From the NCBI GenBank assembly GCA_947378425.1, contig CANCJV010000012.1:1-64000 (forward strand): a stretch of 64,000 nt of DNA, written 5' to 3'. The stretch comes from Synechococcaceae cyanobacterium (GTDB lineage: Bacteria; Cyanobacteriota; Cyanobacteriia; PCC-6307; Cyanobiaceae). The notes under the pieces are model-generated. The model saw only the letters and a program-made list of their open reading frames with translations, did no database searches and was not told where the DNA came from. Position numbers and translations under genes: made by a program. The first letter of the stretch is position 1; each line of letters starts with the position of its first letter. Positions 45,583 to 56,049 of the stretch are shown in pieces.

Positions 45583-46356
45583 ATGCGCTACGTGGTCGCA
45601 GTGCCCGCGCGGCTGGAGTCCTCCCGCTTGCCCGGCAAGGTGATGGCCGACATCGGCGGCAAGCCGATGCTGCAGCGGGTGCTGGAGCGCTGCCGCCAGG
45701 CCCACTCTCCCGAGGCGGTGGTGCTCTGCACCGACAGCGAGGAGTTGATCACCGCGGCGGGCCGCTGGGGCTTCCCGGCGATCGCCACCAGTGCCGCCTG
45801 CGGTTCCGGCAGTGAACGGATTGCCTCGGTGGTGGGCTTGATGGTGGAGCTGGCCGGGGCGACGGCTGAGCAGACGGTCATCCTCAACGTGCAGGGCGAT
45901 CAGCCGTTCATCGACGCCGCCGTGATCGACGCCATGGCCGGCGAATTCGAGCGGCGGGGGCCGGCGGCCGAGGTGCTGACGCCGGTCTACCGCATGGGAG
46001 CCGACAAGGTGCACAACCCCAACGTCGTCAAGACGCTGGTGGCCGCCGACGGCCGTGCCCTCTACTTCTCCCGCTCGGCGATCCCCCATGTGCGGGGTGT
46101 CGATCCGGCCGACTGGCACGCCCATGTGCCCTTCTGGGGGCATGTCGGCATCTATGGCTATCGGGCCGACGTGCTGGCCCGCTGGAACGAGCTGCCCCCC
46201 TCGCCGCTGGAGGAGATCGAGAAACTGGAGCAGCTGCGGCTGCTGGAGGCGGGCATCGGCATCGGCACCTTCGCGGTGGAGGGCGAGTCGCTGTCGGTGG
46301 ACACCGCCGCACAGCTGGAGCAGGCCCGGGCGATGGCGGCAGCCCAGCCGGATTAG
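45583..46356 (+). CDS. kdsB: CMP-Kdo synthetase
   Basis: KdsB (257 residues) activates Kdo with CTP to CMP-Kdo, the donor for Kdo transferases. The N-terminal VVAVPARLESSRLPGKVMADIGGKPMLQRV motif and VLCTDSEEL follow the family, with TILNVQGDQPFID near 100-112 holding the metal-binding Asp, and YFSRSAIPHVR near 158. The sequence GIYGYRADVLARWNELPPSPLEEIEKLEQLRLLEAG near 185-220 is also typical. It starts at ATG 45583 and its stop shares bases with the kdsD stop on the other strand. kdsA and kdsC lie 23 kb upstream. Confidence 0.95.
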   Translation: MRYVVAVPARLESSRLPGKVMADIGGKPMLQRVLERCRQAHSPEAVVLCTDSEELITAAGRWGFPAIATSAACGSGSERIASVVGLMVELAGATAEQTVILNVQGDQPFIDAAVIDAMAGEFERRGPAAEVLTPVYRMGADKVHNPNVVKTLVAADGRALYFSRSAIPHVRGVDPADWHAHVPFWGHVGIYGYRADVLARWNELPPSPLEEIEKLEQLRLLEAGIGIGTFAVEGESLSVDTAAQLEQARAMAAAQPD

Positions 46357-47372
46357 GCGCTGGTGAGGCCGGCCTGCACCAGATCATGCAGGCGCAGCAG
46401 TCCCAGCATCCGCTGGTCGGCGGAGGTCACCGGCAGCACGGCGATCGCCTTGCGGCGGTTGCGCTCCATCTGTTCGATCGCGGTGATCGCCAGGGTGTCA
46501 CCGTCGACGGTGATCGGATCGACGGTCATCAGATCGGCGGCGGTCAGCCGACTCCACTCCTGGGCGCCGTGTTGCTGCAGGGCGCGGCGCAGATCGCCGT
46601 CGGTGATCAGCCCCCAGATGCGATCACTGGCCTGGGGCTGGGCCACCCAGCAGGCGCCGACGCCATCGGCGGTGAGATGGGCGATCACTTCGGGCAGGGG
46701 GGTCTCGGCCAGCAGTGGCGTCAGGCGGGCCACCGGCACCATCAGGTCGGCGGCGGTGAGGGTCAGCTGTTTGCCGAGGGAACCGGCCGGATGGTTGATG
46801 GCGAAGTCCTGGGGGGAGATGCCGCGGCGCTCCATCCACACCGCCGCCAGGGCGTCGCCGATCGCCATCGCCACGGCGGTGCTGGCGGTGGGGGCCAGGT
46901 TCAGGGGACAGATCTCCCGGTCCACCGAGCCGTCGAGCACCACGTCGCAGCCCCGGGCCAGCGTCGATTCGACCCGACCCACCAGGGCGATGCGGGCGGT
47001 GCCGCGCCGCTTCAGGTGGGGCAGGATCTCCAGCAGTTCCTGGGTTTCACCGCTGTTGGAGAGCAGCAGGGCCACATCTTCCGGGGCCACGACCCCCAGG
47101 TCGCCGTGCAGGGCATCAAGCGGATTGAGATAGAGGGCCATCAGGCCGATGGAGGAGAAGGTGGCGGCGATCTTGCGCGCCACGATGCCGCTCTTGCCGA
47201 CGCCGGTGATCACCAGCTTGGCCCGGGCATCCGCGCAGGCCTCCAGTCGATCGAGGGCCGCCTCCACCTGGGCCGTGTCCAGTCGCTGGGCGCTGGCCGC
47301 GATCGCGGCCGCCTCCTCGATCAGACAGCGGGTGAGGGCAGACAAGGAGGAGCTCCGGGATGATGCGGCCAT
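46353..47372 (-). CDS. kdsD: Arabinose-5-phosphate isomerase
   Basis: The product (339 residues) interconverts ribulose-5-phosphate and arabinose-5-phosphate, the substrate of KdsA. The SIS domain is seen as VITGVGKSGIVARKIAATFSSIG near 55-75, GDLGVVAPEDVALLLSNSGETQELLEIL near 92-118, and ALVGRVESTLARGCDV; PTASTAVAMAIGDALA follows near 168. Two CBS domains make up the rest (LMVPVARLTPLLAETPL and LMTVDPITVDGD). ATG 47372 is 18 bases from the divergent cca start. Length and domain order match the KdsD/KpsF group. Confidence 0.94.
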   Translation of the reverse strand: MAASSRSSSLSALTRCLIEEAAAIAASAQRLDTAQVEAALDRLEACADARAKLVITGVGKSGIVARKIAATFSSIGLMALYLNPLDALHGDLGVVAPEDVALLLSNSGETQELLEILPHLKRRGTARIALVGRVESTLARGCDVVLDGSVDREICPLNLAPTASTAVAMAIGDALAAVWMERRGISPQDFAINHPAGSLGKQLTLTAADLMVPVARLTPLLAETPLPEVIAHLTADGVGACWVAQPQASDRIWGLITDGDLRRALQQHGAQEWSRLTAADLMTVDPITVDGDTLAITAIEQMERNRRKAIAVLPVTSADQRMLGLLRLHDLVQAGLTSA

Positions 47373-47390
47373 TCTCTCCGGCCCGGCCCC

Positions 47391-48767
47391 GTGATCCCCC
47401 CATCGGCGTTCGAGTTGCCAGGTCTGCCGCCGGCGTTCCGCGCCCAGCTGGTGCAGGCTGCCGCCGCCGATCGCCTGGCGCTGGTGGGGGGAGCGGTGCG
47501 GGATCTGCTGCTGCATCGGGTCCATCAGGATCCCTGGCTGGGGGTGCCGGATCTCGATCTGGTGGTGGAACCCGCCGCCTGGGAGGAGGGCACGGCCCTG
47601 CCAACGGCCACCGCTGCCGCAGCGATCGCTCCGGCCCATCGCCTCGCCCGCCGCCTGCGGGAGCTGGTGGGGCCGGAGCACCTGCTCACCTATCAGGAGC
47701 ACGGGGCCTACGGCACGGTGGAACTGGAGCTGGAGTTGCCGGACGGGCCGCTGCTGCTCGATGTGGCCAGCGCCCGGCTGGAGACCTATGCCGAGGCGGG
47801 CGAGAACCCGCTGGTGCGTTTCGGCGGCCTCGGCGATGACCTGGCCCGGCGCGACTTCAGCATCAATGCCATGGCCCTGCTGCTGAGCCGGCCGGCCGGA
47901 ACGCCTGCGTCTCCCGACCAGGACGGGGCGTTCCCGCAGTTGCTCGATCCCCATGGCGGGCAGGCCGATCTGGCGCGCCGGCAGCTGCGGCTGCTGCATG
48001 GCGCCAGCCTGCGCGACGATCCCACTCGCATCGTCCGCGGTGCCCGCTATGCGGCGCGGCTGGGATTCGAGCTGGCGCCCGAGAGCCTGGAGCAGCTGCA
48101 CCGCACCCTGGCGCTCTGGCCCTGGGCCTGGCGGCCGGGCGATCCGCCCCAGCGGGCCCCATCAGCCCTCGGCACCCGGCTGCGCATGGAGCTGGAGCTG
48201 CTGCTGGAGCGGGAGGCCTGGCCCCGGGCCCTGGCGGCCCTGCAGCGCTGGGGCGCCTTGCCGTTGATCGATACGGCGCTGCAGAGCGACCGGGGCTGGC
48301 GATGGCGCCTGCGCTGGGCCGGGCGGCTGGGGCTGCCCCTGCTGCCGGCCCTGCTGGTGGTGGCGGCACAGCCGCTGGCCGTGGCCGAGCGCCTGCAGCT
48401 GCCCCATCGCCAGCATCGTCTGCTGGCTCAGTGGCAGGAGCTGGAGCGGCGACTGGCGGCGGCGACCTCCGAGCACGGTGTCGCCGTGATGGTCCGCTGG
48501 CCGCCGTCGCGCTGGTGCGCCCTGCTGGAGGCACCGGGACTGTCCGCCGAAGCGGTGGCCCTGGCCCTGGCGGCCGGCCTGGCAGGGGGCCAGGGCCTGG
48601 GGCGAGCCCTCAGGCGACCGCTGTGGCGCTGGTGGGGGCGCTGGCGTCATCTGCGCGCCGAGCTCAGCGCGGGCGATCTGCTGGCGGCGGGGATGGTGGC
48701 CGGGCCGGCGCTGGGCGAGCGGCTGCGGCAGCTGCGGGCCGAGCGGCTCGATCGCGAACGGCCCTGA
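47391..48767 (+). CDS. cca: tRNA nucleotidyltransferase/poly(A) polymerase family
   Basis: The product (458 residues) is a class II nucleotidyltransferase that adds CCA, or part of it, to tRNA 3' ends. The N-terminal motifs are LALVGGAVRDLLLHR near 28-42, DLDLVVEP near 54, then a RRDFSINAMALLL block near 155-168 and LHGASLRDDPTRIVRGARYAARLGFEL near 203-230. The C-terminal half is rich in Leu, Ala and Arg and poorly conserved, as usual. It starts at GTG. Cyanobacteria may use separate A- and CC-adding forms; which this is cannot be told from the motifs alone. Confidence 0.9.
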   Translation: MIPPSAFELPGLPPAFRAQLVQAAAADRLALVGGAVRDLLLHRVHQDPWLGVPDLDLVVEPAAWEEGTALPTATAAAAIAPAHRLARRLRELVGPEHLLTYQEHGAYGTVELELELPDGPLLLDVASARLETYAEAGENPLVRFGGLGDDLARRDFSINAMALLLSRPAGTPASPDQDGAFPQLLDPHGGQADLARRQLRLLHGASLRDDPTRIVRGARYAARLGFELAPESLEQLHRTLALWPWAWRPGDPPQRAPSALGTRLRMELELLLEREAWPRALAALQRWGALPLIDTALQSDRGWRWRLRWAGRLGLPLLPALLVVAAQPLAVAERLQLPHRQHRLLAQWQELERRLAAATSEHGVAVMVRWPPSRWCALLEAPGLSAEAVALALAAGLAGGQGLGRALRRPLWRWWGRWRHLRAELSAGDLLAAGMVAGPALGERLRQLRAERLDRERP

Positions 48768-48834
48768 AGGGTGCTGGCTCCCCTGACGGCGACCGCGCCC
48801 CTCTCTACGATCCCGCCCAGTGCCCGCCGCCGTC

Positions 48835-49146
48835 ATGGTCAGCCTCACCGTCTTGAAGTTCAGCTCTGAGGACTGCGGCACCTGCCACCGCATGAGCAAC
48901 TACGACGCCAAGGTGGCCGAGGAGCTGGGCCTGGATTTCGTCAGCGTGATGCTGCAGGACACCGAGACCTACCGCCGCTACCGGCGCGTGCTGCTGGCCC
49001 AGTACCCCGACAAGCAGGGGATGGGTTGGCCCACCTATCTGGTGGTCAGCAAGCTGGAGGAGGAGTTTGAGATCCATGGCGAAGTGAAGGGCGGCATGGC
49101 CAAGGGCGATTTCCGCGAGCGCCTGCGGGTGATTCAGGCGCCGTAA
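48835..49146 (+). CDS. Thioredoxin-fold protein
   Basis: The product (103 residues) has the redox motif SSEDCGTCHRMS near residues 10-21, a CxxC thioredoxin-type active site, and GMGWPTYLVVSKLEEEFEIHGEV near 62-84, where WPT gives the cis-Pro region. This is a thioredoxin fold without a signal peptide. ATG at 48835 is chosen; a GTG at 48820 would add five residues. It is convergent with galE, overlapping its stop by 13 bases. It likely reduces a disulfide in the cytosol; partner unknown. Confidence 0.85.
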   Translation: MVSLTVLKFSSEDCGTCHRMSNYDAKVAEELGLDFVSVMLQDTETYRRYRRVLLAQYPDKQGMGWPTYLVVSKLEEEFEIHGEVKGGMAKGDFRERLRVIQAP

Positions 49147-50201
49147 CCCTGGGGATTGGCCTGTTGCCAGGCCCAGCCGTCCCGGCAGATCTCGGCCAGG
49201 CCGCGGCGGGTGCGCCAGCCCATGCGCCGCTCGGCTGCGGTGGCATCGGCGATGCTGATGGGCGAATCCCCGGCCCGCCTGGCGCTGAACTGGATCGGGA
49301 TCGGCTGGCCGCTGGCGGCGGCGAAGCTGTTCACCAGCTCCAGCACCGAATGGCCCCGGCCGCTGCCGAGGTTGAGGGTCAGCAGCTGGGGCGCTTCCGC
49401 CAGCAGCAGCGTCAGGGCCGCGCCGTGGCCTTCGGCCAGGTCCATCACATGGATGAAATCCCGCACGCCGGTGCCATCGACGGTCGGCCAGTCACGGCCG
49501 AACACCTCGAGCCGGGGGCGGTGACCCAGCGCCACCTGGCTGATCAGCGGAAAGACGTTGGTGGGGGTGCCATGGGGATCTTCGCCGATGCGGCCGCTGG
49601 GATGGGCTCCCACCGGGTTGAAGTAGCGCAGGCGGCCGATGCGCCAGTCCGGGTGGCTGCCGGCCACATCGGCCAGCAGCTGTTCGACGGCCGCCTTGGT
49701 CTGGCCGTAGGGATTGATCGGCTGGATCGGCGCCGATTCGGCGATCGGCAAGCGCTCGGGATGGCCGTAGAGGGTGGCACTGCTGCTGAACACCAGGGTT
49801 CGGCAGCCACTGGCCTCCATGGCCTGGAGCAGGCAGACACTGCCGGCCACGTTCACGTCCCAGTACTGCAGGGGTTGGCTGATCGATTCGGCCACGGCCT
49901 TGAGGCCGGCGAAATGCAGCACGCCATCGATGGGCTCAGCGGCGAACACAGCATCGAGATCCCGCCGCGAACGCACGTCGCCCCGGCGCAGGCTCAGCCT
50001 CTGATCAGCCGTGGCCCAGGTGCCAGGGCCCGTGGCCGTCAGGGGCTCCAGCGCGGCCAGCTCGGCCGCCCGGCGCAGGGATTCGGGCCCGCTGTTGGCG
50101 AAGTTGTCGAGCACCACCAGGCGATGGCCTGCCAGGAGAAGGTCCAGGCAGGTGTGGCTGCCGACGAAGCCAGCCCCTCCGGTGATCAGCAGGTTGGCCA
50201 A
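49134..50201 (-). CDS. galE: UDP-glucose 4-epimerase
   Basis: GalE (355 residues) interconverts UDP-glucose and UDP-galactose. LLITGGAGFVGSHTCLDLL near 4-22 is the NAD loop, LVVLDNFANSGPESLRR, HFAGLKAVAESISQPLQYWDVN near 95-118 and FSSSATLYGHPE near 138-149 follow, and the catalytic Tyr/Lys is in INPYGQTKAAVEQL near 162-174. The final part has RDFIHVMDLAEGH. The start is TTG at 50201: no earlier in-frame start exists that keeps the NAD loop. It is divergent from ugd with about 108 bases between them. Confidence 0.96.
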   Translation of the reverse strand: MANLLITGGAGFVGSHTCLDLLLAGHRLVVLDNFANSGPESLRRAAELAALEPLTATGPGTWATADQRLSLRRGDVRSRRDLDAVFAAEPIDGVLHFAGLKAVAESISQPLQYWDVNVAGSVCLLQAMEASGCRTLVFSSSATLYGHPERLPIAESAPIQPINPYGQTKAAVEQLLADVAGSHPDWRIGRLRYFNPVGAHPSGRIGEDPHGTPTNVFPLISQVALGHRPRLEVFGRDWPTVDGTGVRDFIHVMDLAEGHGAALTLLLAEAPQLLTLNLGSGRGHSVLELVNSFAAASGQPIPIQFSARRAGDSPISIADATAAERRMGWRTRRGLAEICRDGWAWQQANPQGYGA

Positions 50202-50282
50202 GGATCAACCGGCATCAGGCTGCCGAATGAGGTTAAGGTTCGCTCCGCAGGTTGGCGGGCCAGTCCAGATTTGGGATGGCGT

Positions 50283-50288
50283 TATACT
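50283..50288 (+). promoter_or_regulatory. Possible -10 element for ugd
   Basis: TATACT, a good match to the bacterial -10 hexamer, lies 21 bases upstream of the ugd ATG in a locally AT-richer part of the galE-ugd divergent gap. No clear -35 partner was found at 16-18 bases upstream. Confidence 0.3.
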
Positions 50289-50309
50289 CGCCCGGACTCT
50301 GATTCTCCG

Positions 50310-51734
50310 ATGAGCACGGCCAGGCCTGCGATACGAGCGGTCTGCTGCATCGGAGCCGGCTATGTGGGGGGTCCCACCATGGCGGTGATCGCCGATCGCT
50401 GCCCCCAGATCCAGGTGACGGTGGTCGATCTCAATGCCGAGCGCATTGCCGCCTGGAACGATGACGACCTGAGCCGTCTGCCGGTCTACGAGCCGGGTCT
50501 CGATGCGGTGGTGGGCCGGGCCCGCGGCCGCAATCTGCACTTCAGCACCGAGGTGGATGCCGCCATCGCGGCTGCCGACATGGTGTTCCTGTCGGTGAAC
50601 ACCCCCACCAAGACCCGGGGGGTCGGCGCCGGTCAGGCCAGTGATCTGCGCTGGATCGAGGTTTCGGCCCGCCAGGTGGCGGCCGCCGCCCAGGGCCACA
50701 CCATCGTGGTCGAGAAGAGCACCCTGCCGGTGCGCACGGCGGAGGCGGTGAAGGCGATCCTGGCCGCCGCCCAGGGCGATGCCCATGGTGGCAAGACCTT
50801 CTCGGTGCTTTCCAATCCCGAGTTCCTGGCTGAGGGCACGGCGATCGCGGATCTGGAGGCGCCCGACCGGGTGCTGATCGGCGGCGAAGATGCCGCGGCG
50901 ATCGAGGCCCTGGTGGGCATCTACGGCCAGTGGGTGCCTGAGGAGCGCATCCTGCGGACCAATCTCTGGAGCAGTGAGCTCTCCAAGCTCACCGCCAATG
51001 CCTTTCTGGCCCAGCGCATTTCTTCGATCAACAGCATTGCCGCCCTCTGCGAGGCCACCGGCGCCGATGTGCGGGAGGTGGCGCGGGCGATCGGCAGCGA
51101 TTCACGCCTTGGTGCCAGGTTCCTGCAGGCGGGGCCGGGCTTTGGCGGCAGCTGCTTCCAGAAGGACATCCTCAATCTGGTCTACCTCTGCCGCCACTAC
51201 GGCCTCGAGGCCGTGGCCACGTACTGGGAGCAGGTGGTCAGTCTCAACAACTGGCAGCAGCACCGCATTGCCCGCAAGGTGGTCCAGAGCCTGTTCGGCA
51301 CCCTCACCGGCAAGCGCCTGGCGGTGCTCGGTTTCGCCTTCAAGGCCGACACCAACGACACCCGTGAATCGCCGGCGATCCGCATCTGCCGCGATCTGAT
51401 CGAGGAGGGGGCCCTGCTGGCGATTGTGGATGCCAAGGTGACTCCCGCCCAGATAGCCGGCGATCTGGAGCAGGCCCCCCTGGAGGTCGCTGAGACGGGC
51501 TCGCTCCGGGCCGGCGAAGGGGGCTGGTTGCCGGCCGACTCGGCCCTGGAGGCGGCTCGTGGTGCTGATGCGGTGTTGATCCTCACCGAATGGGCCGCCT
51601 ACCGCCAGCTCGACTGGGCTGCCTTGGCCCTGGTGATGCGCCGCCCGGCCTGGCTGTTCGACGCCCGGGCGATCGCCGATGCCGAGGCCGCCCGGGCCGC
51701 CGGCCTCAGCGTCTGGCGGGTGGGAGAGGGCTGA
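50310..51734 (+). CDS. ugd: UDP-glucose 6-dehydrogenase, eukaryote-like type
   Basis: The enzyme (474 residues) oxidises UDP-glucose to UDP-glucuronate with two NAD+. [22 protein letters not shown] near 11-32 is the NAD loop, [29 protein letters not shown] follows near 90-118, [20 protein letters not shown] near 220 has the catalytic Lys, and [19 protein letters not shown] near 268-286 has the catalytic Cys. The wording of the NAD and linker motifs is closer to plant and animal UGDHs than to E. coli Ugd. It starts the ugd-uxs-gae run, with uxs two bases after the stop. Confidence 0.94.
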   Translation: MSTARPAIRAVCCIGAGYVGGPTMAVIADRCPQIQVTVVDLNAERIAAWNDDDLSRLPVYEPGLDAVVGRARGRNLHFSTEVDAAIAAADMVFLSVNTPTKTRGVGAGQASDLRWIEVSARQVAAAAQGHTIVVEKSTLPVRTAEAVKAILAAAQGDAHGGKTFSVLSNPEFLAEGTAIADLEAPDRVLIGGEDAAAIEALVGIYGQWVPEERILRTNLWSSELSKLTANAFLAQRISSINSIAALCEATGADVREVARAIGSDSRLGARFLQAGPGFGGSCFQKDILNLVYLCRHYGLEAVATYWEQVVSLNNWQQHRIARKVVQSLFGTLTGKRLAVLGFAFKADTNDTRESPAIRICRDLIEEGALLAIVDAKVTPAQIAGDLEQAPLEVAETGSLRAGEGGWLPADSALEAARGADAVLILTEWAAYRQLDWAALALVMRRPAWLFDARAIADAEAARAAGLSVWRVGEG

Positions 51735-51735
51735 C

Positions 51736-52673
<938 letters not shown>

Positions 52674-52677
<4 letters not shown>

Positions 52678-53702
52678 GCCGCCCTATCCTGGTCACCGGT
52701 GTCGCCGGTTTCATCGGCGCCGCCGTGGCCGAGCGGCTGCTGGCCAGGGGCGAGCGCCTGATCGGCCTCGACAACCTCAACAGCTACTACGATCCGGCCC
52801 TCAAGCGCTCCCGGCTGGAGCGGTTGCAGGTGCTGGCCCAGGCCCAGCAGGGTGCGTTCAGCTTCCACCAGCTGGATCTTGCCGACGGCGAGGCGATGGC
52901 GGCCCTGTTCGCCGCTGAGCAGCCCCGGGGCGTGGTGCATCTGGCCGCCCAGGCGGGGGTGCGCTACTCCATCGAGAATCCCGCCACCTACATCCAGAGC
53001 AATCTGGTGGGCTTCGGCCACATCCTTGAGGGCTGCCGCCGGCAGGGGGTGGAGCATCTGGTCTATGCCTCCAGCAGCTCGGTCTACGGCGGCAACCGGC
53101 AGATGCCGTTCAGTGAGCAGCAGGCGGTGAACCATCCGGTGAGCCTCTATGCGGCCACCAAGAAGGCCAATGAATTGATGGCGCACACCTACAGCCATCT
53201 CTACGGCCTGCCGGCCACGGGTCTGCGCTTCTTCACCGTCTACGGCCCCTGGGGCCGGCCCGACATGGCGCCGATGCTGTTCGCCCGGGCGATCCTGGCG
53301 GGGGAGCCGATCCAGGTGTTCAACCAGGGCCGGATGCAGCGGGATTTCACCTACATCGATGACATTGTCGAGGGGGTGGTGCGTTGCCTCGACAAGCCGG
53401 CCACGGCCGATCCCGGTTTCGATCCGCTGCACCCCGATCCGGCCACCGCCGCGGTGCCGCACCGGCTGTTCAACATCGGCAACAGCCAGCCGATTGAGCT
53501 GCTGCGCTTCATCGCGGTGCTGGAGCAGGCCCTCGGCCGGCCGGCAATCAAGGATCTGCAGCCGATGCAGCCCGGCGATGTGCCGGCCACCGCCGCCGAC
53601 ACCAGCGCCCTGGAGGCCTGGGTGGGTTTCCGGCCCACCACGTCGATCGAGGTGGGCGTCGGGCACTTCAGTGCCTGGTATCGCCGTCACTACGGCGCCT
53701 GA
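52674..53702 (+). CDS. UDP-glucuronate 4-epimerase, non-canonical CTG start
   Basis: The enzyme (about 342 residues) makes UDP-galacturonate from UDP-glucuronate. The NAD loop [20 protein letters not shown] is coded from 52683 on, so a start at the GTG 52725 would remove it; the only plausible start is CTG 52674, which overlaps the uxs stop as CTGA. Other features: [22 protein letters not shown] near 28-49, [15 protein letters not shown] near 88, [16 protein letters not shown] near 126, catalytic [22 protein letters not shown] near 156-177, and [15 protein letters not shown] near 184. The family is clear; the start codon is inferred. Confidence 0.88.
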
Positions 53703-53761
53703 GCCCGGAGCTGGCCCCTCCCCAGGGCAAACTGGCCCCTTGTACCGCCCTGCCTCCCCCC

Positions 53762-55024
53762 TTGGAACCGCTCCAGAGCCTGCGCGGCACGGTGGATCTG
53801 CTGCCCGCCCAGACCCCCTTCTGGCAGCGGGTCGAGGCCGTGGCCCGCGAACAGTTCCGCCGGGCCGGCATCGCCGAGATCCGCACGCCGCTGCTGGAGG
53901 TCACTGAGCTGTTCGCCCGCGGCATCGGTGAGGCCACCGATGTGGTCGGCAAGGAGATGTACACCTTCCTCGATCGCGGCGAGCGCAGCTGCACCCTGCG
54001 GCCGGAGGGCACGGCCTCGGTGGTGCGCGCCGCCATCCAGCATGGATTGCTCAGCCAGGGCCCCCAGCGCCTCTGGTATGGCGGGCCGATGTTCCGCTAC
54101 GAGCGGCCCCAGGCGGGCCGGCAGCGCCAGTTCCATCAGATCGGCCTGGAGTTCCTCGGCTTTGCCGATCCCCGCAGTGACGCCGAGGCGATCGCCATCG
54201 CCTGGGATCTGCTGGCGGAGCTGGGATTGGCCGGCCTGGCACTGGAGCTCAACTCCCTCGGCAGTCTCGAAGACCGGCAGCACTATCGCAGTGAGCTGGT
54301 GGAGTGGCTGGAAGGGCATCGCCAGCAGCTCGACGCTGACTCCCAGCAGCGCATCGCCACCAACCCGCTGCGCATCCTCGATTCCAAGAACCCCCAGACC
54401 CAGGCCCTGCTGGCCGGGGCTCCCACCCTGGCGGATGCCCTGGCGCCCGAGAGCCAGGAGCGCTTCGAGCGGGTGCAGCAGGCCCTGACGCACCTGGAGA
54501 TTCCGTATGTGATCAATCCCCGCCTGGTGCGGGGCCTGGATTATTACGGCCACACCGCCTTCGAGATCACCAGCAGCCAGCTCGGCGCCCAGGCCACGGT
54601 CTGCGGTGGTGGCCGCTACGACGGCCTGGTGGGCCAGCTGGGCGGCCCGGCCACGGCCGCCGTGGGCTGGGCTCTGGGCATGGAGCGGCTGGTGCTGCTG
54701 GCCCAGGCGGCCAGTGATCCGGCGGCCCTGCAGGCTGCGGCGCCCGATCTCTATGTCATCAGCCGCGGCGCCGAGGCCGAAGCCCTGGCCCTGCCGCTGG
54801 CCCGCCGCGCCCGCGCCCAGGGAATGGCGGTGGAGCTGGATCTGACGGCCGCCGCCTTCGGCAAGCAGTTCAAGCGGGCCGACCGCTGCGGCGCCCGCTG
54901 GGCGGCCGTGATCGGCGAAGCCGAGGCGAGCGAAGGGGTGGTGGTGCTCAAGGATCTGCGGGACCCCCAGGGCAGCGATCTGCGGCTGACGCCCGAGCAG
55001 CTGCTGGCGCGCTTGCTGGCCTGA
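53762..55024 (+). CDS. hisS: Histidyl-tRNA synthetase
   Basis: The enzyme (420 residues) charges tRNA-His. [18 protein letters not shown] near 8-26 opens the class II fold, [20 protein letters not shown] near 113-132 is motif 2, [15 protein letters not shown] near 255 is the HisRS-specific region, and [15 protein letters not shown] near 300 is motif 3. The C-terminal anticodon-binding domain is [16 protein letters not shown]-like and contains [23 protein letters not shown]. The start is TTG 53762. It ends about 220 bases before the psbJ stop and is oriented opposite to the psbEFLJ operon. Confidence 0.97.
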   Translation: MEPLQSLRGTVDLLPAQTPFWQRVEAVAREQFRRAGIAEIRTPLLEVTELFARGIGEATDVVGKEMYTFLDRGERSCTLRPEGTASVVRAAIQHGLLSQGPQRLWYGGPMFRYERPQAGRQRQFHQIGLEFLGFADPRSDAEAIAIAWDLLAELGLAGLALELNSLGSLEDRQHYRSELVEWLEGHRQQLDADSQQRIATNPLRILDSKNPQTQALLAGAPTLADALAPESQERFERVQQALTHLEIPYVINPRLVRGLDYYGHTAFEITSSQLGAQATVCGGGRYDGLVGQLGGPATAAVGWALGMERLVLLAQAASDPAALQAAAPDLYVISRGAEAEALALPLARRARAQGMAVELDLTAAAFGKQFKRADRCGARWAAVIGEAEASEGVVVLKDLRDPQGSDLRLTPEQLLARLLA

Positions 55025-55173
55025 AGCCGCTCCCCTGGTTCAGCGAGCCCCCCTGCTGAATCCGGGGCGCTGCACTGGAGCTGCGGCTGGGGCTTGATCG
55101 TGCCGGCCAGCCCAGAGCCGACAGGCCGTGCCCTGACTGTTGGCCAACCACAAAGCCTCACCTTGGGGCCATG

Positions 55174-55199
55174 AAAAAGCGGACCCGCTGGGGCCCGCT
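55174..55199 (-). terminator. Intrinsic terminator of psbEFLJ
   Basis: On the minus strand the stem AGCGGGCC/GGTCCGCT (eight pairs, one G-U) with a short loop is followed immediately by T5. It lies about 45 bases after the psbJ stop, exactly where the operon should end. Confidence 0.75.
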
Positions 55200-55203
55200 C
55201 CGG

Positions 55204-55226
55204 GGTGTGAGGGTGTGAGGGTGTGA
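55204..55226. repeat. Short 8-base tandem repeat near psbJ terminator
   Basis: GGTGTGAG is repeated almost three times in a row between the terminator and the psbJ stop. Such short repeats can vary by slippage; no function is known to me. Confidence 0.6.
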
Positions 55227-55243
55227 CGTGGGGGTGCCCGATG

Positions 55244-55444
55244 TCAGGCCGAACCCACGGCCACGTAGGACCCGTAGAAGAACAGACCGACCACGAAGAT
55301 CACGGCCATGCCGCCGGCGGTGGCCACGAGCCACAGGGGCAGCACGCCTTCGGTCCAGCGGCTCTTCCAGGCCACGGCCGGGCGACCATCGGGAAGACGA
55401 TCCGGGATCCGGCCGTCGGGGAGAGAGGATTTCTTGCCGCTCAT
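55244..55444 (-). CDS. psbJ: Photosystem II protein PsbJ
   Basis: A 66-residue photosystem II subunit. The N-terminal part is hydrophilic and somewhat longer than in plants ([26 protein letters not shown]), followed by the single membrane helix [25 protein letters not shown], with the highly conserved GLFFYG. PsbJ binds near PsbE/PsbF and affects electron flow past QA. It is last in the psbE-psbF-psbL-psbJ operon. Confidence 0.97.
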   Translation of the reverse strand: MSGKKSSLPDGRIPDRLPDGRPAVAWKSRWTEGVLPLWLVATAGGMAVIFVVGLFFYGSYVAVGSA

Positions 55445-55459
55445 TCGGGTGCCTCCGGA

Positions 55460-55579
55460 TCAGTTGAAGAAGTAGCTGGAAAACAGCACGCCCGTGACGA
55501 ACACGAACAGCAGGCCCAGATACAGGCTGGTGCGATTCAGTTCAACCGGGAGGTTGTTGGGGTTGTCGTTGCGTTGCAT
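55460..55579 (-). CDS. psbL: Photosystem II protein PsbL
   Basis: The 39-residue product reads [20 protein letters not shown] and continues with the helix [19 protein letters not shown], matching PsbL. It is needed for photosystem II dimer stability and plastoquinone binding. It is short and easily overlooked; the frame is fixed by the operon order psbE-psbF-psbL-psbJ and by the length and ending typical of PsbL. Confidence 0.97.
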   Translation of the reverse strand: MQRNDNPNNLPVELNRTSLYLGLLFVFVTGVLFSSYFFN

Positions 55580-55658
55580 GCCGATGATGGGGGGAATCGG
55601 GTGTCAGCTCAGGGTCATCACCGCAGCTGAGCACCGCGGTGACGGGATTGCAGCCCGA

Positions 55659-55796
55659 TCAGCGGCGGACGAACTGCATGGCAGCCAGGGCCCCCAGGAA
55701 GAAGACCGTGGGAATGCCGAGAGCGTGAACCGACAGCCAGCGCACCGTGAAGATCGGGTAGTTGCGCGGCGTGGTGGGGGCGGGAACTTGGGTCAT
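55659..55796 (-). CDS. psbF: Cytochrome b559 subunit beta (PsbF)
   Basis: The 45-residue product is the beta subunit of cytochrome b559. After [20 protein letters not shown] the heme-ligating His lies at residue 24 in [17 protein letters not shown], the membrane helix, and the C-terminus ends AAMQFVRR. It pairs with PsbE to hold one heme in photosystem II. The stop and start are separated by short spaces from psbE (4 bases) and psbL (79 bases). Confidence 0.98.
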   Translation of the reverse strand: MTQVPAPTTPRNYPIFTVRWLSVHALGIPTVFFLGALAAMQFVRR

Positions 55797-55800
55797 GGCC

Positions 55801-56049
55801 TTATTTCATGCGCAGGTCAAGCTGGCTCTTGCCTTCGTAGCGCTGGCTGACGACGGGAGCCTTGGTCTCCTGAGCCTGGAAGTAGGCGTCAGGCCGGGGG
55901 GTGCCGAAGGCGTCATACGCCAGACCGGTGGAAACGAACATGAAGCCCGCCAGGAAGATGGCAGGCAGGGTCACCGCATGGATGACCCAGTAGCGGATGC
56001 TCGTGATGATTTCGAAGAACGGACGTTCCCCTGTAGAGCCGGCAGCCAT
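55801..56049 (-). CDS. psbE: Cytochrome b559 subunit alpha (PsbE)
   Basis: The 82-residue alpha subunit of cytochrome b559 has [50 protein letters not shown], with the heme-ligating His at residue 24 in RYWVIH. The lumenal C-terminal tail contains the conserved [13 protein letters not shown] segment. It is first in psbE-psbF-psbL-psbJ, and ycf48 lies upstream on the same strand, 122 bases away. Confidence 0.98.
   Translation of the reverse strand: MAAGSTGERPFFEIITSIRYWVIHAVTLPAIFLAGFMFVSTGLAYDAFGTPRPDAYFQAQETKAPVVSQRYEGKSQLDLRMK

Noticed and set aside
49164-50309. Long + frame running into ugd
   Set aside because: This part is antisense to galE and lacks domain features; ugd starts at 50310.
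55040-55061. Terminator for hisS
   Set aside because: TTCAGC and GCTGAA form a short hairpin but there is no T-tract and the stem is only six pairs, so it is too weak to list.
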